Of a stretch of 11,544 nucleotides of DNA, positions 1-5,050 are shown one piece after another. The first letter of the stretch is position 1. Every line of letters begins with the position of its first letter. This DNA is from DATAEU01 sp046724395 (GTDB lineage Bacteria > Actinomycetota > UBA4738 > HRBIN12). The notes beneath the pieces are model-generated. The model did no database searches and had not been told where the DNA came from. It was given only the letters and a program-made list of their open reading frames with translations. Position numbers and translations under genes: made by a program. Location: contig JBKOWM010000151.1 in assembly GCA_046724395.1 (NCBI GenBank), forward strand, positions 1 to 11,544. The letters are read 5' to 3'.

Positions 1-91
1 GGGTGCGGAAGACCGGGGGAGCCGTGTCACGGCTGCGAAGCTGTGCGAGCAGATGCGCGGCGAGCGGATGATCCACGACCCTGACCGACAT
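1..91 (-). CDS. upp: Uracil phosphoribosyltransferase, N-terminal fragment (5' end only)
   Basis: This is the first 30 codons of a minus-strand gene that runs off the left edge. The ATG is at 91-89. The protein starts MSVRVVDHPLAAHLLAQLRS and goes on through RDTAPPVFRT, which matches the start of uracil phosphoribosyltransferases (V.DHPL..H.L..LR...T....FR; Mycobacterium Upp begins very similarly). The enzyme salvages uracil with PRPP to give UMP in the cytoplasm. The PRPP-binding and uracil-binding motifs lie outside the window, so the call rests on the N-terminal signature alone. A TACGAT -10 box ends 7 bases before the ATG and there is no SD, so the mRNA is probably leaderless. The gene diverges from aroF across a repeat-bearing region. 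Confidence 0.8.
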   Translation of the reverse strand, partial: MSVRVVDHPLAAHLLAQLRSRDTAPPVFRT

Positions 92-98
92 CGGGCGC

Positions 99-104
99 AT
101 CGTA
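99..104 (-). promoter_or_regulatory. -10 box of upp (leaderless start)
   Basis: On the minus strand TACGAT is followed by 7 bases and then the upp ATG, so transcription would start at or next to the start codon. No convincing -35 was found 16-18 bases upstream. The same hexamer with nearly the same spacing precedes the metalloprotease gene at 4510. Confidence 0.5.
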
Positions 105-110
105 GCGGGC

Positions 111-236
111 CCGGCAGACGCGGGCGACCGCTCGCGCTTCGCGCGCGCTTCTTGAGCCCCCGAACCCCGGCAGACGGGGGCTACCGCTCGCGCTTCGCGC
201 TCGCTTCTTGAGCCCCCGAACCCCCAGACGGGGGTT
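111..236. repeat. Tandem 56-bp GC-rich repeat, two full copies plus a partial third, with hairpins
   Basis: Copy 1 is 111-166 and copy 2 is 167-222; by eye they differ at three positions of 56. A third copy is cut short: only its start (around 223-234, CAGACGGGGG) is recognisable. AGCCCCCG (155-162) can pair with CGGGGGCT (175-182) across the copy boundary. AGCCCCCG (211-218) can pair with CGGGGGTT (229-236) with one G-T wobble. AACCCCC (219-225) can instead pair perfectly with GGGGGTT (230-236) around the loop AGAC. There are no spacers, so this is not CRISPR. It may be a dispersed intergenic repeat or transcription-roadblock structure between the divergent upp and aroF promoters. Confidence 0.85.
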
Positions 237-263
237 GCCATGGGTGGGCGAGGCTGGCACCAT
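235..263 (+). promoter_or_regulatory. Candidate promoter of the aroF leader transcript
   Basis: TTGCCA (235-240, close to TTGACA) is followed by a 17-base spacer and CACCAT (258-263; matches TAnnnT except the first base). The predicted start is near 270, only about three bases before the ATG of the leader peptide. Apart from the tRNA promoter it has the best -35/-10 geometry of any promoter in the window. The -35 overlaps the right arm of the last repeat hairpin, so folding or binding there could affect initiation. Confidence 0.5.
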
Positions 264-272
264 GGCCGCGAC

Positions 273-326
273 ATGCAGACGTTCGTCGGCTTTGGGTTTT
301 TCTACGACGGGGACAGCCCGGCGTAG
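273..326 (+). CDS. Phe/Tyr-rich leader peptide upstream of aroF (candidate attenuator peptide)
   Basis: A 17-codon reading frame encodes MQTFVGFGFFYDGDSPA and stops at TAG 324-326, 108 bases before the aroF ATG. Four Phe and one Tyr fall within eight residues (positions 4-11), including F-F-Y in a row; there is no Trp. It has no SD but starts about three bases after a predicted transcription start, as leaderless genes here do. Phe and Tyr are end products of the pathway that the downstream enzyme opens, so stalling at these codons when Phe or Tyr is scarce is a natural sensing mechanism. The peptide itself is probably of no function beyond its translation. I infer the role from codon content and position. 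A chance ORF is possible, but this aromatic density in GC-rich DNA just ahead of aroF is unlikely. Confidence 0.65.
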   Translation: MQTFVGFGFFYDGDSPA

Positions 327-347
327 TCACCCGAGCCGAATCGCAGC

Positions 348-385
348 GACGGGGACCCCGGGCCGAGGGCCCGGGGTTCGCTGTC
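348..385 (+). promoter_or_regulatory. Attenuator-like hairpin in the aroF leader
   Basis: ACCCCGGGCC (355-364) pairs with GGCCCGGGGT (368-377) around the loop GAG, a perfect 10-bp stem. It extends by a G-T and a G-C pair, and after a bulged G380 by five more pairs to 348/385. No T-run follows, so it is either a GC-only terminator or a translational control stem. The decamer CGACGGGGAC, whose second copy (347-356) supplies part of the left arm, also occurs at 305-314, inside the leader ORF just after the F-F-Y codons. The first copy could therefore pair with 376-385 in place of the second, giving two mutually exclusive folds. Confidence 0.5.
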
Positions 386-422
386 TCTGGACCCGGTATG
401 AAGCCCGGAGGACGGTTCGACC

Positions 423-428
423 AGGAGG
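423..428 (+). promoter_or_regulatory. Strong ribosome binding site of aroF
   Basis: AGGAGG lies 6 bases before the ATG at 435, which fixes the start against the in-frame ATG at 447. Most other genes here lack an SD, which fits aroF being translated from a long leader mRNA. GGCTCG (427-432), partly overlapping the SD, is complementary to CGAGCC (332-337) just after the leader-peptide stop, so sequestration is possible. Confidence 0.8.
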
Positions 429-434
429 CTCGCG

Positions 435-1451
435 ATGGTCGTGGTGATGAAGAAGGAGGCGACGGACGCGGACGTCGAGCGCGTCGCCGAGCGCGTCCGC
501 GAGGTCGGCGGCGAGGCGTTCATCTCGCGCGGCACCGTGCACACCATCATCGGGCTCGTCGGCGACACTGCCGTGTTCCGCGGCATGGATCTCGACAACC
601 TCCCGGGCGTCGACCATCTGATTCAGATCGGCAAGCCGTACAAGATGGTCGCCCGGGCGCTGCATCCGCAGCCAACGACCGTGAAGGTCGGCCCCGCCGC
701 GGTGGGACGAGGGCTCTTCTCGATGATCGCCGGGCCGTGCGCCGTCGAGAACCACGAGCAGGCGCTCGAAGCGGCCCGTTCGGCGAAGGAATCCGGGGCG
801 ACGATTCTTCGCGGCGGCGCGTTCAAGCCGAGAACATCGCCGTACTCGTTCCAAGGACTCGGCGAGCTCGGCCTCGAGATCCTCGCCGACTGCCGACAGG
901 AAACGGGTCTTCCGGTCGTCACCGAGGTCCTCGAAGCGCGCGATGTCGAGCTGGTCGCTGCATGGGCCGACTGTCTGCAGATCGGCACGCGGAACATGCA
1001 GAACTTCTCCCTGTTAAAGGAGGTCGGCGCGACGAGCAAGCCCGTGCTGCTCAAGCGGGGGATGTCGGCGACGGTCGAGGAGTGGCTGATGGCGGCCGAG
1101 TACATCGCCCAGCGGGGCAACTCGGACATCATCCTCTGTGAACGCGGAATCCGGACTTTCGAGCCGTCAACGCGGTTCACGCTCGACCTCGCGGGGATGG
1201 CGGTGGCGCAGCAGGAAAGCCACCTTCCCGTCGTCGTCGATCCGTCGCACGCGATGGGGCTGAAGGAGCTTGTTGCGCCGATGGCGCGGGCCTCGATCGC
1301 TGCGGGCGCGGACGGAGTGATGATCGACGTGCACGCGAACCCGGGCGAGGCGCTATGCGACGGGCCGCAAGCGCTGACGCCCGACGAGCTGCAGGCGCTC
1401 GGCAAGGAGCTTCAGACGCTAGCCGCAGCGCTCGGTCGCGAGGTCGACTAG
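435..1451 (+). CDS. aroF: 3-deoxy-7-phosphoheptulonate (DAHP) synthase, Thermotoga-type with N-terminal regulatory domain
   Basis: The enzyme condenses phosphoenolpyruvate and erythrose 4-phosphate to DAHP, the first step of the shikimate pathway. It has 338 residues, the same as the Thermotoga maritima enzyme, and aligns without shift at the metal ligands: Cys102 in GPCAVE, His272 in VDPSHAMG, Asp309 in CDGPQAL. Position 298, Glu in Thermotoga, is Asp here (IDVHANP), a conservative change. Other landmarks are RGGAFKPRTSPYSFQGLG, GTRNMQNFSLL and LLKRGMS. Residues 1 to about 65 form the ferredoxin-like domain that binds Tyr/Phe in the Thermotoga enzyme, so feedback inhibition by these amino acids is expected. 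The start is set by AGGAGG six bases upstream. A Phe/Tyr-rich leader peptide precedes the gene. It converges with the next gene, with only four bases between the stop codons. Confidence 0.96.
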   Translation: MVVVMKKEATDADVERVAERVREVGGEAFISRGTVHTIIGLVGDTAVFRGMDLDNLPGVDHLIQIGKPYKMVARALHPQPTTVKVGPAAVGRGLFSMIAGPCAVENHEQALEAARSAKESGATILRGGAFKPRTSPYSFQGLGELGLEILADCRQETGLPVVTEVLEARDVELVAAWADCLQIGTRNMQNFSLLKEVGATSKPVLLKRGMSATVEEWLMAAEYIAQRGNSDIILCERGIRTFEPSTRFTLDLAGMAVAQQESHLPVVVDPSHAMGLKELVAPMARASIAAGADGVMIDVHANPGEALCDGPQALTPDELQALGKELQTLAAALGREVD

Positions 1452-1464
1452 CGCGCTAGTCGAC
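1443..1464. terminator. Perfect 22-bp palindrome at convergent gene ends (candidate bidirectional terminator)
   Basis: The sequence from 1443 to 1464 equals its own reverse complement. Each arm begins GTCGACTAG, and the centre is CGCG. As RNA it can form a 9-bp stem with a CGCG loop in either direction. It contains both stop codons, and both proteins end Val-Asp-stop encoded by the two arms. There is no T-run, so termination activity is inferred from symmetry and position. Confidence 0.5.
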
Positions 1465-2250
1465 GACGGGCGTCAGCTCGGCGATCGAGCACTTCCCGCG
1501 CCACCGCTGGATGGCGTCGGTCGCCGGTCCTGGCCTGGTGCGGCGGCGGTCCGCCAGCGCCTTCGCGGCCTCCTCCCACTCCGCACCCTCGAGGATCCGC
1601 ACTGCGGCGGGGAATTCGTCGAGCGAGGTATCACGGGCGCGGGTCTCCGGGTTCGTGGTCTTGCGACGCGTGACGACGACGACCTCGGAGGCGCCGGGGA
1701 CCCCCGGGATCGTCTGTTCCTCTGGACCCGGATCGTCCTTGGAAAGCACGAGGATCCGGCCGTTCTTGTACGTGAACCAGGCCGGGACGGCCCGCCGGCT
1801 CTCGTTGCGGTCGGCGGCGACCCAGATGACATCCGACTTCCGCAGGCCGTCCTCGACCTCCTTCGGAAGTTTGGTGGGCGCCTCCTGGACGTAAACGGGC
1901 ACCTCGGTCTCGGCGACGATGACACCGTCCAGGACGAAGGACGCGATATGGGTGCCCGCCTCCTCGAAGTGCGCGTCGTCGATCCGATCGCGCTCCTCGG
2001 TCAGATCCATCATGCCGAGCATCCTGCGGACGGCCGGTCCCCATTGATAGGTCAGGCGACCCGACGGGCTCCAGAACTGGACCTCTTCGGACACCATCCC
2101 GGTGGGGACCTTCCACGCGCGGTAGATCGTGAAGGGCAGGGCTCTCCCCGGCACGCCGAGGAGATAGACGCCCGTCGGCCCGTTGTCGCCCTCGGCCGCG
2201 TGCACGCGCTCGTCGACGACGTTTGCGAAGACGAGCTCGCCGACCGCCAT
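1456..2250 (-). CDS. Unassigned protein, possible C-terminal PNPOx-like split-barrel domain
   Basis: This is a 264-residue soluble protein with no signal peptide or membrane segment. I do not recognise the family. Residues 1-100 look like a beta-rich domain (YLLGVPGRALPFTIYRAW, VQFWSPSGRLTYQWG). From about residue 125 the pattern KSDVIWVAADRNESRRAVPAWFTYKNGRILVLSKDD, then EVVVVTRRK and EWEEAAKALADRR, is reminiscent of pyridoxamine-phosphate-oxidase-like flavin-binding split barrels. That resemblance is weak and from memory. An alternative in-frame start at 2307 would overlap the trpS promoter region. I chose ATG 2250 because it begins a conventional N-terminus (MAVGELVFANVV) and TATCCT ends nine bases before it. 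It is divergent from trpS and convergent with aroF. Confidence 0.75.
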   Translation of the reverse strand: MAVGELVFANVVDERVHAAEGDNGPTGVYLLGVPGRALPFTIYRAWKVPTGMVSEEVQFWSPSGRLTYQWGPAVRRMLGMMDLTEERDRIDDAHFEEAGTHIASFVLDGVIVAETEVPVYVQEAPTKLPKEVEDGLRKSDVIWVAADRNESRRAVPAWFTYKNGRILVLSKDDPGPEEQTIPGVPGASEVVVVTRRKTTNPETRARDTSLDEFPAAVRILEGAEWEEAAKALADRRRTRPGPATDAIQRWRGKCSIAELTPVVD

Positions 2251-2259
2251 AGCGGCGAA

Positions 2260-2298
2260 AGGATAGCGAACGCTGCTGCACCGGGTGACCGCTATCCT
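2260..2298. promoter_or_regulatory. Divergent near-leaderless promoters for the 1456-2250 gene and trpS
   Basis: The 59-bp gap between the two divergent starts carries the same -10 hexamer TATCCT on each strand: 2265-2260 (-), nine bases before the ATG at 2250, and 2293-2298 (+), eleven bases before the trpS ATG at 2310. Predicted 5' leaders are about 2-5 bases. No -35 or SD was recognised for either gene. The short leader leaves no room for a T-box or other riboswitch upstream of trpS. Confidence 0.5.
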
Positions 2299-2309
2299 GC
2301 TGAGCACCG

Positions 2310-3299
2310 ATGCGAACGTTCTCCGGAATCCAGCCCACCGGCCGAAAACACCTGGGGAACTACCTGGGCGCGATCCGCAACTACGTCGCCATGCAGGACC
2401 GCGGGGAGGCCATCTATTGCGTCGTCGACCTCCATGCGATCACGGTCGCGTTCGACCCGACGGATCTGCGCGAGCGCGTCTACGACACGACCGCGATCCT
2501 TCTGGCCGCCGGGCTCGACGCGGAACGATGCATCCTGTTCCGGCAGTCCGACGTCGGGGAGCACACCGAGCTCTGCTGGTTGCTGACGTCGACCACGGCA
2601 TACGGCGAGCTGTCACGGATGACGCAGTTCAAGGAGAAGTCGGAGCAGCACCGGGCGTTCGTGTCGGCCGGGCTGTTTCTCTACCCCGTCCTGCAGGCGG
2701 CGGACATCCTCGCGTATCAGACCGACGAGGTGCCGGTGGGTGAGGACCAGAGGCAACACCTCGAGCTGGCCCGCAACGTCGCCGAGCGGTTCAACGGACG
2801 CTTCGGGCAGGCGTTCGTCGTGCCTGTCGCTAGGATCCCAACCGTCGCCGCGCGGGTCAAGGACCTGCAGGCTCCCGACATGCGAATGTCGACGACCGCC
2901 GGAACGGAGCAAGGAACGATCTACGTCCTGGACGAGCCCGATGCAATCCGGCGCAAGTTCAAGAGCGCCGTCACGGACGTCGGAAGAGATGTCGTTCGCG
3001 CCGCCGACAAGCCCGGCATCTCGAATCTCATCGAGATCATGGCGGCCGCGCGCGGCGTGAGCGCCGAACAGGTCGAGAAGCAATACGTCGACGCCGAAGG
3101 CTACGCGGCCTTCAAGGCCGACGTCGCCGACGCCGTCGTGGATCTGTTCGACCCGGTCCGGCAGCGATATGCCATCCTTCGCGAGGACGAGTCGAACCTG
3201 GAGCGTGTGTTGCGGCGGGGCGCGGACAAGGCACGGCCCATCGCGGCGGAGACGGTGCGAACCGTCCGCACGCGAATGGGCGTTGGCGCCCCCGCCTAG
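2310..3299 (+). CDS. trpS: Tryptophanyl-tRNA synthetase
   Basis: The enzyme attaches tryptophan to tRNA(Trp) with ATP in the cytoplasm. At 329 residues it has the usual bacterial TrpRS length. The N-terminus MRTFSGIQPTGRKHLGNYLG carries the class I HIGH-type motif as HLGN (residues 14-17). The KMSKS loop is at residues 192-196, exactly where it lies in the Geobacillus enzyme, but reads RMSTT, so both lysines of the motif are replaced. It is followed by AGTEQGTIYVLDEP and RRKFKSAVTD, the usual K.K.A.TD region. Other family marks are YPVLQAADILAYQTDEVPVGEDQRQHLELARN. There is no SD; the ATG follows TATCCT by 11 bases. It converges with the metalloprotease gene, 44 bases away. Confidence 0.95.
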   Translation: MRTFSGIQPTGRKHLGNYLGAIRNYVAMQDRGEAIYCVVDLHAITVAFDPTDLRERVYDTTAILLAAGLDAERCILFRQSDVGEHTELCWLLTSTTAYGELSRMTQFKEKSEQHRAFVSAGLFLYPVLQAADILAYQTDEVPVGEDQRQHLELARNVAERFNGRFGQAFVVPVARIPTVAARVKDLQAPDMRMSTTAGTEQGTIYVLDEPDAIRRKFKSAVTDVGRDVVRAADKPGISNLIEIMAAARGVSAEQVEKQYVDAEGYAAFKADVADAVVDLFDPVRQRYAILREDESNLERVLRRGADKARPIAAETVRTVRTRMGVGAPA

Positions 3300-3343
3300 C
3301 TTGAGCAAGTGGCCGTCCGCGAGGTCGCCGATGCCTGTGGGAG

Positions 3344-4510
3344 TCAGACGGTGCGCGCGAGCCAGAGCGTTGGCTCGTCGAGCTCGGGGAGCGAGGGGAG
3401 CGCGTCGGCGGAATCCCACATCCGCGCGAGCGTCTGCTCGTCGGTGCGATCGGCGACGGTGTCGCAGAATCGCCGGCCGAGCGCATACTGCTCGCGCTTC
3501 ATCTCGATCCCGAGCAACCGCTCGAAGACGGGGTCGGCGTGCTCGCTCTCGCGATAGCGGCGCATCGCCTCCTCGATCCGGCCGTACGTCTTGAGGAGCG
3601 CCTTGCCGACACCGTGCATGACGTGATCGGCGTACCCCTCGGCAGCCGCCATGAACGCCTGGATGCGCCCGAGCTTGATGCGCTGCTCGTCGTCGAGGAC
3701 CGTGCCGAACAGCGCATCGTCGCCCTCGAGCATCCGCTGCATCCCCTCCGGGTCCTGCGGATCCAGGGTCTCCAGCCGACGCTGCAGGCCCTCGACGTCG
3801 ATCCTGATCGTCGACAGGAAGTCGTCAAGAAGATCGCGGAAGCGCGGAAGCGTCCACGGGCGGGAGAACTCGAACCGGTGGGTCACCTCGTGCAGCGCGA
3901 CCCACGTTCGGAACTCCGTCTGGTCGAGCGACCAGTCGCGCTCGAACGCGGCGACGTTCGGCACGACGAACAACACCGTCGCATGACCGGCCCGCGGCAG
4001 CGCGATGTCGTACTGACCGAGGACGTGCTGCGCCAGGAACCCGAGGACGCTGCCGACCTGCGCCCCGAGCAGCAACGGCGACAGCTGGCCCATCAACTGC
4101 CCCGCGATCGCAGGTGCGTCCTCCGGCATCGACTCGCGCTGCGCCTCCGCGACGGCGGCGCCGAGCTTCTCGGCCGCCGGCTCGAGCAGCGGACGCAAGC
4201 TGTCGACGTTTGCCTGGATCCACTCGGCCCGTCGGACGGCACGTACGTCCGCGACATCCGACGGCGCATCGAGGCCGGTGAACCGCTCGATATGCAGTTC
4301 GGCGACGCGCGCAGCCTCCTCGAACGTCTGCGGATCGCTCTCCCTTGGCTCCTCGTCGCCGCTGCCGGCGGCCGAGGCGACCGCGATCTGCCGGGCCAAC
4401 TCCCAGTTCACGGGCCCGCTCGAGGAGAACAGGATTCGCTGGAGCTCCTGAAACAGGGGGGCGTCGCGCAGCTGATCGCCGAACGGGTTCGGCACCTGCG
4501 GCTCGCTCAT
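3344..4510 (-). CDS. Zincin-like metalloprotease, DUF2342 (zincin_2) family
   Basis: A 388-residue protein with the zinc-protease motif HEVTH at residues 207-211, inside the pattern ALHEVTHRFEFSRPWT. The family (DUF2342/zincin_2) is common in Actinobacteria, sometimes annotated as coenzyme-F420-associated. Its substrate is unknown. Before the motif are a helical region and a small/hydrophobic stretch (QLSPLLLGAQVGSVLGFLAQHVLGQYDIALPR) that may contact membrane, with no clear signal peptide. After it come charged helices, including the downstream acidic segment EGYADHVMHGVG, a plausible source of the third zinc ligand. I place the start at ATG 4510 (MSEPQVPNPFGDQL), not at the upstream start at 4591, because TACGAT ends six bases before it, giving a leaderless mRNA. 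It is divergent from moaE. Confidence 0.88.
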   Translation of the reverse strand: MSEPQVPNPFGDQLRDAPLFQELQRILFSSSGPVNWELARQIAVASAAGSGDEEPRESDPQTFEEAARVAELHIERFTGLDAPSDVADVRAVRRAEWIQANVDSLRPLLEPAAEKLGAAVAEAQRESMPEDAPAIAGQLMGQLSPLLLGAQVGSVLGFLAQHVLGQYDIALPRAGHATVLFVVPNVAAFERDWSLDQTEFRTWVALHEVTHRFEFSRPWTLPRFRDLLDDFLSTIRIDVEGLQRRLETLDPQDPEGMQRMLEGDDALFGTVLDDEQRIKLGRIQAFMAAAEGYADHVMHGVGKALLKTYGRIEEAMRRYRESEHADPVFERLLGIEMKREQYALGRRFCDTVADRTDEQTLARMWDSADALPSLPELDEPTLWLARTV

Positions 4511-4516
4511 CGACCC

Positions 4517-4522
4517 ATCGTA
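4517..4522 (-). promoter_or_regulatory. -10 box of the metalloprotease gene (leaderless start)
   Basis: TACGAT on the minus strand is followed by six bases and then ATG 4510, so the predicted transcription start is the A of the start codon. No clear -35 is visible. Confidence 0.5.
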
Positions 4523-4612
4523 GTCGCCGATCGCCGTTACGGGCTCCGCGCATCCGGGAAACGTCAGCTCCCTCCTCGATGATCCGCTCACTCCCTTCGG
4601 AATGTGCCTCGA

Positions 4613-4618
4613 TAGGAT
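4613..4618 (+). promoter_or_regulatory. -10 box of the moaE-mreB unit (leaderless start)
   Basis: TAGGAT is followed by six bases and then GTG 4625. The other possible GTG, 4619, directly abuts the -10 box and would fall upstream of the predicted transcription start, which argues for 4625. Confidence 0.5.
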
Positions 4619-4624
4619 GTGACG

Positions 4625-5050
4625 GTGCGGGACGACCTGCTGGTTCGTGTGATTTCGTCACAGATCTCGGCCGCAGACGGACTCGACTTCGTCGCCGACG
4701 GCGGCGCCGGCGGCACCTGCGTCTTCCTGGGGACGGTGCGCGATCACTCCAATGGCGAGGGCGTCGATGGGCTCACGTACGAGGCGTGGGAGGAGCTCGC
4801 GGTCCGACGGCTGGAGGAGATCGCGGGCGAAGCGTTCGCCGCGTGGCCGATCCAGAAGATGGCGTTGCTGCACCGGATTGGCGACCTCGCCGTCGGCGAG
4901 GTGTCCGTCGTCGTCGCCGTCTCGGCCGAACACCGTGCGCAGGCGTTCGACGCGTGCCGTCACGCCATCGAGCGGTTGAAGTCCGACGTCCCGATCTGGA
5001 AGAAGGAACACCTGCGGGCGGGCGACTCCCATTGGGTGATGGGCAGCTAG
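4625..5050 (+). CDS. moaE: Molybdopterin synthase catalytic (large) subunit MoaE
   Basis: MoaE converts cyclic pyranopterin monophosphate to molybdopterin, taking sulfur from the thiocarboxylate of MoaD, in the cytoplasm. From the GTG at 4625 the protein has 141 residues, and the two catalytic lysines fall at 119 and 126 (RLKSDVPIWKKEH), the same numbers as in E. coli. The typical core GTVRDHSNGEGVDGLTYEAW, the middle LLHRIGDLAVGEVSVVVAVSAEHR and the end GDSHWV are present. The next possible start upstream, GTG 4619, would lie within two codons but before the predicted transcript begins. No moaD or other cofactor genes are in the window. Its TAG is followed with no gap by the ATG of mreB, so the two are probably cotranscribed and translationally coupled. 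Confidence 0.93.
   Translation: MRDDLLVRVISSQISAADGLDFVADGGAGGTCVFLGTVRDHSNGEGVDGLTYEAWEELAVRRLEEIAGEAFAAWPIQKMALLHRIGDLAVGEVSVVVAVSAEHRAQAFDACRHAIERLKSDVPIWKKEHLRAGDSHWVMGS

Noticed and set aside
111..236. CRISPR-like array
   Set aside because: The units are contiguous with no unique spacers, there are only two full copies, and no cas genes are in the window.
27..263. Minus-strand ORF of 78 codons and the overlapping plus-strand ORF 208-447
   Set aside because: Both arise from the GC-rich 56-bp repeat and its flank. They are Arg/Ser/Ala-rich, overlap the upp start and the aroF leader signals, and resemble no protein.
398..1405. Long ORFs on both strands over aroF (398-1141 +, 623-1405 -)
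   Set aside because: They are shadows of aroF produced by GC3 bias; their translations are Arg- or Ser-rich and lack domains.
2251..2309. T-box or riboswitch ahead of trpS
   Set aside because: Only 59 bp separate the divergent start codons, and the predicted trpS leader is a few bases long.
3539..4582. 347-codon plus-strand ORF opposite the metalloprotease gene
   Set aside because: It is an antisense shadow. The opposite frame has HEVTH and a leaderless promoter, while this one has no recognisable domain.
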